A DNA stretch of 27,136 bases from Actinocrinis sp035946395 (GTDB taxonomy: Bacteria > Actinomycetota > Actinomycetes > Streptomycetales > Catenulisporaceae). How positions within the stretch are numbered: position 1 is the stretch's first letter; each line of letters starts with the position of its first letter. Below, piece after piece: positions 7,612-16,513 of this stretch. Location: NCBI RefSeq assembly GCF_035946395.1, contig NZ_DASYZI010000402.1, positions 1 to 27,136 of the forward strand, written 5' to 3'. A program made the translations under genes and the position numbers. Below the pieces are notes generated by a model that saw only the letters and a program-made list of their open reading frames with translations, had not been told where the DNA came from and did no database searches.

Positions 7612-9381
7612 TCACGAGCCGGAGGCCTTCAGACCCCACTGCTGGATGTCGTAGGTCGGACCGATCTGGGTGCTGTTGTCGCGTACGTTGCCGAGCTTGG
7701 GGTCGAAGGCGATGAGCGTCGGCTTCTGGTAGAGCGGCAGGGTGTAGGCGTCCTGGCTGATCTGGTCGTCCGCCTTGTTCAGATCGGTGGTGATGGCGGC
7801 CGGGTCGGTCGCGGTGGCCGCGGCGTTGAGCCAGCGGTCCACCTCCGGATTCGAGTAGCCGCCGTAGTTGCTGCCGCCGCCGGTGACGTACAGCGGCTGG
7901 TTCGCGGAGGCCGGGAACGGCGTGGCGACCCAGGCGAAGACGACGATGTCGTACGTGTAGTTGGTGCCACTCTGCGAGAGCGTGGCGCCGAGGTTGTCGG
8001 TCGGCGAGACGTCGACCGTGATGCCGAGCTTGGCCATGTCGGCGGCGAACAGGTCGGACTCGTCCTGGCGGATCTCGTCACCGGCGGTGTACTTGAGCGA
8101 GAAGGCCGGGATCGTAGCGCCGTCCGGGGCGGTGAGCCGGCCGCCGGTGGCGGCGTTCTTGAAACCCGCGTCGGTCAGCAGCTTGCGCGCCTTGGCGGCG
8201 TCACCGCTGCCGAGGCCGTACTTGGCCAGGTTGTCCTGGTAGCGGGCCTGGTTGTGCACGAACATCCGGTTGTCCAGCGTCGTGGCGGTCGGCTGGAACT
8301 GCCAGATGGTCTTGCTGAGCATGTCAGTGCGGTCGACCGCGGTGAACATCGCGGTGCGCAGCGTCTTGCCCCAGGTCTTGTCGCCGAGCACCGGATTCTT
8401 CAGGTTGAAGTCGAAGTGCTCGAACTGGAGGCCCGAGTCGATGTGGTACGTGACGGCGCCACCCATGCTCTTGACCTGGTTGACCAGGTCGGCCTGCGGC
8501 TGCGGGTAGATCCCGTCCACCTCGCGGTTCCGCAGGGCGGCGGGCTCCTGCGTGGAGTCGGTGATGGACCGGAAGACGACCTGGTCGAGCCTGGCCGCGG
8601 GGCCGTAGTACTTCGCGTTGCGGCTGAGGGTGACCGAGGACCTGTCCGAGGAGACCGAACTGACCGTGAACGGTCCGCCGGAGACCGTCGGCGGGTTCGC
8701 GCCGAACCAGGTGAACGACGCCTCGTCACTGCCGTGCTGCCTGGCGACGTGCGCCGGGTAGAGCGGACCGAACAGCGACTTCCAGTCGGCGAACGGGGTC
8801 TTGAACACCACGGTGACGGTCTTGCCGCCGTCCGAGCCGGTGACCGACTGGATCTGGTCGTACCCGATGCTGGTGGCATTGGGGATGTTGGCGTCGGCGC
8901 CGTTCTGCACCTGCCATGCGTAGACGAAGTCGTCGGCATCGATCGGGACGCCGTCGGACCAGACGGCATCCTGCTTAATCCTGTAGACGACGGTCTGCGG
9001 GCTGGTGCCGGTCTGCGCGGCGCTTTCCAGCAGGTCCGGGTTCATCGCGACGGAGTACGAGGGGTTCGCGATGAATGTGTAGGGATAAATCCCGTTGAGC
9101 ACTTGGCCGGAGTCGAAGGTGTTGCCGTCGGCGGACAGCAGATTCCAGTTCTCGACGGTCTTCCCAATGGCCCAGGTGACCTTGCCGCCGCTCTGTACGG
9201 TGGCGTCGTTGAAGCCGTCCGCAGCCGCGGTGCCCGCCAGGTTGGCGTCCGCGGCCAAGCCGCTCCCGCCGTCGGTCCCGCCGCAGCCGGTCACAGTCAG
9301 CCCGAGCACCAATGTTCCCGCCGCGGGCCACGCCGCCAGCTGCCGGAAGCGGCGCACGCCACTCGTCCCAGACCCGGACAT
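7612..9381 (-). CDS. family 5 ABC-transporter solute-binding lipoprotein (peptide/oligopeptide type)
   Basis: 589 residues with GAAGGAG upstream of the ATG. The N-terminus has R10-R11, a hydrophobic stretch and a lipobox VTGC (lipidated Cys33), so it should be anchored outside the membrane. The rest is an SBP_bac_5 (DppA/OppA-like) fold: VWSDGVPIDADDFVYAWQ, FKTPFADWKSLFGPLYPAHV, FTVSSVSSDRSSVTLSRNAKYYG, LDQVVFRSITDSTQEPAALRN and a C-terminal YTLPLYQKP. Such proteins deliver peptides, nickel or sugars to an ABC permease, but no permease or ATPase gene lies nearby, so this is an orphan receptor in the window. It sits with the divergent Uma2 gene in a segment that breaks the ilvC-serA neighbourhood known from Streptomyces. 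Confidence 0.93.
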   Translation of the reverse strand: MSGSGTSGVRRFRQLAAWPAAGTLVLGLTVTGCGGTDGGSGLAADANLAGTAAADGFNDATVQSGGKVTWAIGKTVENWNLLSADGNTFDSGQVLNGIYPYTFIANPSYSVAMNPDLLESAAQTGTSPQTVVYRIKQDAVWSDGVPIDADDFVYAWQVQNGADANIPNATSIGYDQIQSVTGSDGGKTVTVVFKTPFADWKSLFGPLYPAHVARQHGSDEASFTWFGANPPTVSGGPFTVSSVSSDRSSVTLSRNAKYYGPAARLDQVVFRSITDSTQEPAALRNREVDGIYPQPQADLVNQVKSMGGAVTYHIDSGLQFEHFDFNLKNPVLGDKTWGKTLRTAMFTAVDRTDMLSKTIWQFQPTATTLDNRMFVHNQARYQDNLAKYGLGSGDAAKARKLLTDAGFKNAATGGRLTAPDGATIPAFSLKYTAGDEIRQDESDLFAADMAKLGITVDVSPTDNLGATLSQSGTNYTYDIVVFAWVATPFPASANQPLYVTGGGSNYGGYSNPEVDRWLNAAATATDPAAITTDLNKADDQISQDAYTLPLYQKPTLIAFDPKLGNVRDNSTQIGPTYDIQQWGLKASGS

Positions 9382-9582
9382 GCGTACTCCTTCGTCCTAG
9401 ACCCTCCAAAGGACAAAATAGGGTGAATACGATGAAAAGTGGTGGAGGCGCCACCGGACGTGCGACTGCCACGGCGCCTTATAACTCACCTAGACTCACG
9501 CATAAGGGTGAAGACGCACGGTTCCGGTGGACGGAGATCACGGATCATGGACGCTGGTCACGACCGAGAAAGGAGCGGTGAC

Positions 9583-10176
9583 ATGTCCGTAGCCGTAGAC
9601 CACGTACACGAGACGGAACTGCTCGACCCGCACGCGCAGCTCAAAACCTTCTGGGAAGAGCTCGACATCCCACACGGATGGCGCGCGGAGATCCTGGAAG
9701 GGACCGTCGTCGTGACGCCACCACCCGCGTTCATGCACAACCGTGCCGCCTCGCGGCTCATCCGCATTCTGGCAGGTGCGATCCCCGACGAGTGGGACAT
9801 CTATCCGGAACTGGGAATCCGACTGGCTTCCACCGGCGACCTCTACATTCCTGATCTGACAATCTGCCCGCCCGAAGTCCAACCCACGGAGGGGAAAGTA
9901 GTGCTCGCCGAGCACACACTGCTCGTGGTTGAGATCACCTCGCCGGCCAACGCAGATCACGATCGCAAGCGGAAGCTATGGGGCTACGCCCACGGACTCG
10001 TGCCGCTGTACTTGCTCATCGATCCACACGCTTCGGATGGCCCGCATGTCGCGCTGTTTTCCAAGCCTGACAAGGGCATCTACCTGAGTATGACGCGCGT
10101 TCCTTATGGTGACCCGATCACGCTGCCGGCGCCGTTCGACTTGAAGATCGATACGGACCAGTTCCCGCGCAAGTGA
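9583..10176 (+). CDS. Uma2-family (DUF820) putative restriction-endonuclease-like protein
   Basis: 197 residues from the ATG at 9583, with AAAGGAG about nine bases upstream. The fold is PD-(D/E)XK-like: GWRAEILEGTVVVTPPP (residues 32-48), MHNRAASRL, then YIPDLTICPP with the metal-ligand candidate D91, then LLVVEITSPANADHDRKRK with E117, and PLYLLIDP. Uma2 proteins are abundant in Streptomyces and cyanobacteria, often in large paralogous sets; their cellular role is largely unproven. The usual K of the ExK motif is replaced by T, which is common in the family. It is one of the few plus-strand genes, divergent from the lipoprotein gene and convergent with ilvC. Confidence 0.9.
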   Translation: MSVAVDHVHETELLDPHAQLKTFWEELDIPHGWRAEILEGTVVVTPPPAFMHNRAASRLIRILAGAIPDEWDIYPELGIRLASTGDLYIPDLTICPPEVQPTEGKVVLAEHTLLVVEITSPANADHDRKRKLWGYAHGLVPLYLLIDPHASDGPHVALFSKPDKGIYLSMTRVPYGDPITLPAPFDLKIDTDQFPRK

Positions 10177-10185
10177 CGAACCGAC

Positions 10186-10220
10186 ACGCGCCCGGCCCAC
10201 TTTCGCCGGGCCGGGCGCGT
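10186..10220. terminator. bidirectional hairpin between Uma2 and ilvC
   Basis: A perfect 13-bp GC-rich inverted repeat (10186-10198 with 10208-10220, 9-nt loop) starts 10 bp after the Uma2 stop and lies 51 bp beyond the ilvC stop. There is little T-tract on either strand. Its position between convergent genes supports a terminator role. Confidence 0.65.
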
Positions 10221-10243
10221 CGGGTGAATTCGAACGACTGCGG

Positions 10244-10271
10244 TCAGGCGGCCACGATCAGGCAGCCGCGA

Positions 10272-10285
<14 letters not shown>
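10244..10285. repeat. three 14-bp tandem repeats at the ilvC 3' end
   Basis: Units TCAGGCGGCCACGA, TCAGGCAGCCGCGA and TCAGGCTTCCGCGT are in tandem. The third contains the ilvC stop codon and its last codons; the other two extend past the stop and repeat the same TGA. Confidence 0.75.
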
Positions 10286-11273
<988 letters not shown>

Positions 11274-11307
11274 GATGACTTTCCGCGTCTTTCTCTCGCT
11301 TGACGGT

Positions 11308-11335
11308 GTTAAAGGCTCTTCGTTAAAGGCTCTTC
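11308..11335. repeat. perfect 14-bp tandem duplication upstream of ilvC
   Basis: GTTAAAGGCTCTTC occurs twice in direct succession (11308-11321, 11322-11335). The second copy contributes the outer end of the structured element. Confidence 0.85.
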
Positions 11336-11434
11336 GAACCTGGCCGGGGTTTCTTGTGCGGCGGCAAGCTCGCTCGACGCCGCGCGTCGGCGGACCCTGC
11401 ACCACGGCCCCGGCAAAGTTCGAAGAGCGTGATT
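11328..11434 (-). ncRNA. structured leader element A, 5' region of ilvC
   Basis: On the minus strand the ends CTCTTCGAACTTTGCCGGGG and CCCCGGCCAGGTTCGAAGAG pair over 20 positions with a single mismatch and one wobble. They enclose a core of about 58 nt holding GTGGTGCAGGGTCCGCC followed by GACGCGC, and later CACAAG. A homologous element stands before gatC (24001-24109). The first two bases overlap the ilvN stop codon and the element ends 54 nt before the ilvC ATG. No T-tract follows, so it is not a plain terminator. I do not recognise it as T-box, SAM, cobalamin, ydaO or ykkC. Function unknown; a cis-regulatory or processing element is the inference. Confidence 0.65.
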
Positions 11435-12005
11435 AGGCGGCGCGCTCGACAGAACGCAGCGTGCGGTCGGTGATCGAACGCGGGCCGCGGCCTATCGCGA
11501 CCATGCCCGACTGAACCAGTTCCTTGACCCCGAAGGGCTCCAGCACTCGGAGCATCGCGTCCAGTTTGGCGGACTCCCCGGTGCACTCGATGACCAGGGA
11601 GTCGACCGAGACGTCCACGACGCGGGCGCCGAACGGCTCGATCGTGGCGAGTACCTGGTGGCGCTCGGTGGCGTCGGCGCGCACCTTGACCAGTATCAGC
11701 TCGCGGTGCACCGAGGCGCCGGACTCCAGCTCGACGATCTTGAGCACGTTGACCAGCTTGTTGAGCTGCTTGGTGACCTGCTCAAGCGGGTGCTCCTCGA
11801 CGTTGACCACCAGGGTGATCCGGGAGATCTCCGCGTACTCGGTCGGCCCGACGGCGAGGGACTCGATGTTGAATCCGCGCCGGGAGAACAGCGCGGCGAC
11901 CCGGGCCAGCACGCCCGGCTTGTTCTCGACCAGCACCGAGAGGGTGTGAGTCTGGCCCGGATGGCCCTGGACCGCGTGCGCGGTGTGGCTGCTCTGGATG
12001 CTCAT
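11433..12005 (-). CDS. ilvN: acetolactate synthase regulatory (small) subunit
   Basis: 190 residues. It binds the IlvB catalytic subunit and confers valine feedback control. The N-terminal ACT domain starts at HTLSVLVENKPGVLARVAALFSRRG (about 20-95), with the GFNIESLAVG strand. The C-terminal ALS_ss_C domain follows with SGASVHRELILVKVRA and EPFGVKELVQSGMVAIGRG. A GAGGGG sequence lies upstream of the ATG. The gene begins 44 bp after ilvB, and its stop is at the edge of element A. Confidence 0.95.
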   Translation of the reverse strand: MSIQSSHTAHAVQGHPGQTHTLSVLVENKPGVLARVAALFSRRGFNIESLAVGPTEYAEISRITLVVNVEEHPLEQVTKQLNKLVNVLKIVELESGASVHRELILVKVRADATERHQVLATIEPFGARVVDVSVDSLVIECTGESAKLDAMLRVLEPFGVKELVQSGMVAIGRGPRSITDRTLRSVERAA

Positions 12006-12049
12006 CGTGCTCTGTTCCCCTCACTCACTCTTCGGTGTCGCCACGGTGC

Positions 12050-13903
12050 TTATTCATCGTCGACTCCGTCGAAGACCGGGCGCATCCCGCGCGCCGCCAG
12101 GATCTCGTCGTTGGAGACGCCGGCCGGGACCATCGGCCAGACCATCGCGTCCTGGTGCACCACGAAGTCCACCACGACCGGGGCGTCGTCGATCGCCATC
12201 GCCTTCTCGATCGTCGCGTCCACCTGGTCCGGGGACTCGCAGCGCAGCCCGACGCAGCCGTACGCCTCGGCCAGCTTGACGAAGTCCGGCACCCGCCGCG
12301 GCTCGGCGCCGCCCACCGAGGAGACCCCGGGCCCGGCGGCCAGCGTGGTGTTCGAGTAGCGCTGGTTGTAGAACAGCGTCTGCCACTGCCTGACCATGCC
12401 GAGCGTGCCGTTGTTGATCACCGCGACCTTGATCGGGATCTCGTTGATCACGCAGGTGGCCAGCTCCTGGTTGGTCATCTGGAAGCAGCCGTCGCCGTCG
12501 ATGGCCCAGACGGTCGCCTCGGGGCGGCCTGCCTTGGCGCCCATCGCCGCCGGCAGCGCGTAGCCCATGGTGCCCGCGCCGCCGGAGTTGAGGAACGTGC
12601 CCGGGTTCTCGTAGTTGATGAACTGCGCGGCCCACATCTGGTGCTGGCCCACGCCGGTGGTGAAGACCGCCTCGGGCCCGGCGATCCTGCCGAGCCGCTC
12701 GATGACGAACTGCGGGGCCAGGCTGCCCTTGACCGTCTCGTAGCCGAGCGGATACCTGGTCCGCCAGGTCTCCAGGCTGGACCACCAAGCCGCGTAGTCG
12801 CAGACCCGCCCGGCGGCGTGCTCGGCGCGCACGGCCGTGGCCAGGTCGGTGATCACCTCGGCGCAGTCGCCCACGATCGGCACGTCGGCGACCCGGTTCT
12901 TGGAGATCTCCGCCGGGTCGATGTCGGCGTGCACCACCTTGGCCTCGGGGGCGAAGGAGGACAGCTTGCCGGTGACCCGGTCGTCGAAGCGGGCGCCCAG
13001 TGCGATGATCAGATCAGACTTCTGAAGCGCGGTGACCGCGGCGACCGTGCCGTGCATGCCGGGCATCCCGAGGTGCAGCGGGTGGCTGTCCGGGAACGCG
13101 CCGCGGGCCATCAGGGTCGTGACGACCGGCGCGCCGGTGAGCTCGGCGAGGACGCGCAGTTGCGCGGTCGCGCGGGCCTTGAGCACCCCGCCGCCGACGT
13201 AGAGCACCGGCCGCTTGGCCTCGACGATCATCCGGGCCGCCTCACGGATCTGCTTGGCGTGCGGCTTGGACACCGGGCGGTAGCCGGGCAGGTCGAGCTC
13301 GACCGGCCAGCGGAAGGTCGTCGGGCTCTGCATCGCGTCCTTGGCGATGTCCACCAGCACCGGGCCGGGACGGCCGGTCGCCGCGATGTGGAAGGCCTCC
13401 GCGATGGTGCGCGCGATGTCCTCGGGCCGGGTGACCAGGAAGTTGTGCTTGGTGATCGGCATGGTGATGCCGACGATGTCCGCCTCCTGGAAGGCGTCGG
13501 TGCCGATCGACGCGGCGTTGACCTGGCCGGTGATCGCCACGATGGGCACCGAGTCCATGTGCGCGTCGGCGATCGGGGTGACCAGGTTGGTCGCGCCCGG
13601 CCCGGAGGTCGCCATGCACACCCCGACCCTGCCGGTGGCCTGCGCGTAGCCGGTGGCCGCGTGCCCCGCGCCCTGCTCGTGCCGGACCAGGATGTGCCGG
13701 ACGCGGGTCGAGTCGAGCAGCGGGTCGTAGGCGGGCAGGATCGCCCCGCCCGGGTAGCCGAAGATGGTGTCGACGCCCGATTCCTCAAGCGCGCGGATGA
13801 GGGCCTGCGCGCCGGTCATCGGGATGCCTGCGGTCGCGACGCGCTGCGTACCGTGGCTGTGGGGCTGGGGACCCGGGGCCGCCGCTCTGGCCTGCTCGGT
13901 CAT
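12050..13903 (-). CDS. ilvB: acetolactate synthase large (catalytic) subunit
   Basis: 617 residues from the ATG at 13903. It is ThDP- and FAD-dependent and makes acetolactate or acetohydroxybutyrate. Visible: FGYPGGAILPAYDPL and the catalytic glutamate E76 in RHEQGAGHAATGYA; the central FAD-binding domain with ALGARFDDRVTGKL; and the C-terminal ThDP motif from GDGCFQMTNQELATC to NNGTLGMVRQWQ. The start has GAGAGAAG upstream. A longer open frame to 14092 passes through the attenuator hairpin and is not the likely start. First gene of the ilvB-ilvN-ilvC operon, controlled by the leader upstream. Confidence 0.97.
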   Translation of the reverse strand: MTEQARAAAPGPQPHSHGTQRVATAGIPMTGAQALIRALEESGVDTIFGYPGGAILPAYDPLLDSTRVRHILVRHEQGAGHAATGYAQATGRVGVCMATSGPGATNLVTPIADAHMDSVPIVAITGQVNAASIGTDAFQEADIVGITMPITKHNFLVTRPEDIARTIAEAFHIAATGRPGPVLVDIAKDAMQSPTTFRWPVELDLPGYRPVSKPHAKQIREAARMIVEAKRPVLYVGGGVLKARATAQLRVLAELTGAPVVTTLMARGAFPDSHPLHLGMPGMHGTVAAVTALQKSDLIIALGARFDDRVTGKLSSFAPEAKVVHADIDPAEISKNRVADVPIVGDCAEVITDLATAVRAEHAAGRVCDYAAWWSSLETWRTRYPLGYETVKGSLAPQFVIERLGRIAGPEAVFTTGVGQHQMWAAQFINYENPGTFLNSGGAGTMGYALPAAMGAKAGRPEATVWAIDGDGCFQMTNQELATCVINEIPIKVAVINNGTLGMVRQWQTLFYNQRYSNTTLAAGPGVSSVGGAEPRRVPDFVKLAEAYGCVGLRCESPDQVDATIEKAMAIDDAPVVVDFVVHQDAMVWPMVPAGVSNDEILAARGMRPVFDGVDDE

Positions 13904-13957
13904 GGTCTGGCTTCTCTCGCTCGGTCCGGGCCGCCGCCCGGGACGCGTCTTCTTGGC

Positions 13958-13997
13958 CAACAAAAAATCCCCCGGCCCGTAAGGGCAACCGAGGGAT
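13958..13997 (-). terminator. attenuator terminator of ilvB
   Basis: On the minus strand ATCCCTCGG pairs with CCGGGGGAT (one G-T), extended by GCCC/GGGC around a TTAC loop (13967-13997), then TTTTTTGTT. It stands 64 nt before the ilvB ATG and 28 nt after the leader stop. Confidence 0.88.
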
Positions 13998-14024
13998 GCG
14001 CGCTGGCGTGGAGCCCGGAGGCTG

Positions 14025-14081
14025 TCAGCCGGCGCGCTGGCCGAGTACGAGCTCGTGTGCGTGCATAAAGGCGATCCGCAT
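14025..14081 (-). CDS. ilvB leader peptide
   Basis: An 18-codon frame reads MRIAFMHAHELVLGQRAG. Its LVLGQRAG end resembles the ILVLGKRVG ending I recall for actinobacterial ilvB leaders. It carries an early Ile and a Leu-Val-Leu cluster (CTC GTA CTC), the three products controlled. The ATG lacks a ribosome binding site and lies 7 nt after a -10-like hexamer. Confidence 0.8.
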   Translation of the reverse strand: MRIAFMHAHELVLGQRAG

Positions 14082-14088
14082 GGGCTAG

Positions 14089-14118
14089 ACACTCTCGCGG
14101 CCGGACCGGCTCCGTCAA
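14089..14118 (-). promoter_or_regulatory. candidate ilvBNC promoter
   Basis: TTGACG (14118-14113) and GAGTGT (14094-14089) are 18 nt apart. The second hexamer ends 7 nt before the leader-peptide ATG, consistent with a leaderless transcript. The -35 is near consensus; the -10 is weak. Confidence 0.55.
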
Positions 14119-14185
14119 GCCGGGCGCGAAGCCGTCTCGGAATCCGGACAAGCGGATCTCATGATTGTCCTCACGGCTGCGTTGT

Positions 14186-16276
14186 TCACCTGGCCGTATC
14201 ACGAGCACCGCCCGGGAAGGTGTTGCCGTCCATGTACGTCACGCCGTCCGCGTGCTCGACGCCGTCTGCCCGCGCCGACGGCATCGTCGGCGCGGGCCGA
14301 TAGGTCACCACGCGGCCCTTGCCACCGGCCTTGGCCTGATACATCGCCAGATCGGCCTCTCGCATGAGCTCCGCGGCGGTGGCCCCGAGGCGCCAGAAGG
14401 CCACGCCGATCGACGCACCGACCACGAAGCGCGCGCCGAGCAGCAGGTAGGGCCGGGTGAGCGCGGCGTGCAGACGGTGCGCGACGTCGTGTGCGGTGCG
14501 GCCTTCCGGTCCGCCCTGCACGATGGCCGCGAACTCGTCGCCACCGAACCGGGCGACCGTGTCGCCGGTGCGCACCGAGCCGCGCAGCCGGGCAGCGACC
14601 TCGGTCAGCAGCGCGTCGCCGGCGGCGTGCCCGCCGGCGTCGTTGACCGCCTTGAACCAGTCCAGGTCGAGGAAGAGCACTGCGACCGGGTGCTTCGACA
14701 CGGAACGCTGCACCAGCGCCTGTTCCAGGCGTTCGGCGAACAGTGCGCGGTTCGGCAGACCGGTCAGCGAGTCGTGGTACGCGGTATAGGCGAGCTGCTG
14801 CTGGAGAGCGACGCGGTCGCTGACATCCCGGCAGGTGAAGACGAGGCCGCCGCGGTGCCGGGTCAGCGTCGACTCGGCATGCCGCCACAGCGCGGTGCCG
14901 CCGTCGAGCGGCAGCGGCTGCGCTGCCCTGATCCGGCACTCGATCGCAGCCGAGACCGCGCTACCCGCGAGGAAGCGCTGCATCGCGCGCGCGACCGGCC
15001 GCCGGTCGTCCGGGTGCACGAGGTGGTAGAGCGAGGTGTCGGCCAGGCTCTCCGGCGCGTAGCCGAAAACGTGCAGGACCGCCGGGGAGACGTAGCCGAG
15101 CCGACCGCCCGGGTCGACGGTCATGATGACGTCACTGGAGCCCTGCACCAGCGAGCGGAAGTGGTCCTCGCGCACCGAGAGCTGCCGGGTCAGCCGCTGG
15201 TTCTCCAGCAGCGTGACCCCTTGGCGCACCACCAGCGCGGTCAGCACGGTCCCTCCGGTGGCGAGCAGCGCCGGGTGCACCCGGTGGTCGCCGTTCAGCC
15301 CGTCGACCATGATCCCGGCCAGACAGATCACTCCGGCGATGTACGGGAACAGCAGGCCGAGCAGGAACAGCGCGCGACGCAGCCCCGAGGCAAGCGACGC
15401 GTGCATCCAGTGCCGCGCCCGGTGCCGCTGTACGCCCCGGGTCCACACGCTCATCCAGGGCGCGACCGCGAGCATCAGATAACCGAGAAACCAGCCCGCG
15501 TCGAGCAGCTCGCCGGAGGTGTAGTCGGCGCGCACGGACGGAATGGTCCAGATCGCGTCCGAGACGACGATCACCGAGTACCCGGCGACCAGTGTGGCCA
15601 TCGAGGCGCCGTCCCGGCGCCCGCCTTGAAAACGCAGCGCGATCACCAGGCTGACCAGCAAGATGTCGAAGACCGGATAAGCCAGGCTCAGCGCCACTCG
15701 CAGCGGGGAGCCGCCGTCCGAACCGGCCTCGTGCGCGAGGGCGACCGCCCAGCCGCCGGTGAACAGCGCCCCGGCGATCAGCACGCCGTCGAGCGCCAGT
15801 TTCAGCCAGCCGATCGCGGCGCCCGGACCACGGTGGTGCACGACCGTGCCGGCCATCGCGAACGGCCCGAAGAACAGGAACATCCAGTCGGCCACCGACG
15901 GCGACGGCGGCGCGTTGCGCAGCACGATCTCGTACCAGCCCCACACGCCGTTGCCGAGCCCGGCGACCAGTGCAGAGGCGGCGAACAGGAACCAGGACAC
16001 GCGCAGCCGCCCGTGTGCCACCAGCGCCCGGCCCGCGCAGGAGACCGCGGCGAGCGCGGCGACGGCGGCCAGGCCGAAATCCCCCATGACGTCGGCCAGG
16101 GTGTACGGCGCACCCTCGCCGGGGCGGGTCGGCGAGCCCCAGTGCAACACCGAGCCGACCGTGTAGGCGCAGGCCAGCACGGCTACAGCGGAAACGGCGG
16201 CGGCTGCGCGTGCAGTCCCCGCCGGTCGGTTCCGGATGGCGGCCATCGTCCCGGTTCTGATCGTGCGGATCGGCAC
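14186..16276 (-). CDS. polytopic PAS-GGDEF protein, probable diguanylate cyclase
   Basis: 696 residues from a GTG at 16276 (an ATG 30 bases inside is also possible; neither has a strong ribosome site). Residues about 25-350 form roughly nine or ten membrane helices of unknown sensory type. A PAS domain follows (about 365-490, from HFRSLVQGSSDVIMTVDPGG to CRDVSDR). The GGDEF domain begins at DSLTGLPNRALF, with LDLDWFKAVND and an intact RFGGDEF (GGDEF at 578-582). The product-inhibition I-site RxxD is intact as R569-TG-D572, five residues before GGDEF. No EAL domain is present, so it should synthesise c-di-GMP. By position next to ilvB it may correspond to the Streptomyces protein I remember as CdgE; this is recall. 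It diverges from the four-gene operon. Confidence 0.92.
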   Translation of the reverse strand: MPIRTIRTGTMAAIRNRPAGTARAAAAVSAVAVLACAYTVGSVLHWGSPTRPGEGAPYTLADVMGDFGLAAVAALAAVSCAGRALVAHGRLRVSWFLFAASALVAGLGNGVWGWYEIVLRNAPPSPSVADWMFLFFGPFAMAGTVVHHRGPGAAIGWLKLALDGVLIAGALFTGGWAVALAHEAGSDGGSPLRVALSLAYPVFDILLVSLVIALRFQGGRRDGASMATLVAGYSVIVVSDAIWTIPSVRADYTSGELLDAGWFLGYLMLAVAPWMSVWTRGVQRHRARHWMHASLASGLRRALFLLGLLFPYIAGVICLAGIMVDGLNGDHRVHPALLATGGTVLTALVVRQGVTLLENQRLTRQLSVREDHFRSLVQGSSDVIMTVDPGGRLGYVSPAVLHVFGYAPESLADTSLYHLVHPDDRRPVARAMQRFLAGSAVSAAIECRIRAAQPLPLDGGTALWRHAESTLTRHRGGLVFTCRDVSDRVALQQQLAYTAYHDSLTGLPNRALFAERLEQALVQRSVSKHPVAVLFLDLDWFKAVNDAGGHAAGDALLTEVAARLRGSVRTGDTVARFGGDEFAAIVQGGPEGRTAHDVAHRLHAALTRPYLLLGARFVVGASIGVAFWRLGATAAELMREADLAMYQAKAGGKGRVVTYRPAPTMPSARADGVEHADGVTYMDGNTFPGGARDTAR

Positions 16277-16513
16277 CGCGTGCGGTCCGGTGGCGCTCCC
16301 CTGTTCCGCGACGGCGACCCTTCACTCTACGACACTTGGCGGATGCCCTCGGTGATGAGTCAGAAGATCGGGCGCAGCATTCATCAATACGGGCGTGCGC
16401 GTGCAATCAATCAGGCGCTGTAGTCGCCGCGTCGCACACGGTGTATGAATGGTATGAATGGTTGGCCATCGGGTGGGGATCCCGACGGCCACATCTCCTG
16501 GGGGAGGAACGGG
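16277..16513. other. divergent intergenic region between the GGDEF gene and the four-gene operon
   Basis: This 237-bp gap should hold both promoters. A tandem ATGAATGGT (twice, 16445-16462) lies 52 bp before the operon start. TAGAGT on the minus strand about 50 nt before the GGDEF gene is a possible -10. No consensus -35/-10 pair is convincing. Confidence 0.35.

Noticed and set aside
11411..11427. GTTCGAA in the leader elements, resembling a tRNA T-loop
   Set aside because: The sequence is part of a long palindromic stem with CTCTTCGAAC on the other side. No acceptor stem, anticodon arm or CCA is present, so it is not a tRNA.
12035..14068. Very long plus-strand open frame opposite ilvB, with similar long frames opposite cimA, leuB, serA, gatA and both GGDEF genes
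   Set aside because: In high-GC DNA the antisense frames of real genes often lack stops. These translate to Arg/Gly/His-rich sequence with no family resemblance, while the opposite strand encodes clear enzymes.
13904..14092. Extended N-terminus for ilvB
   Set aside because: Same reason: it runs through the leader peptide region and terminator, and the ATG at 13903 has its own ribosome binding site.
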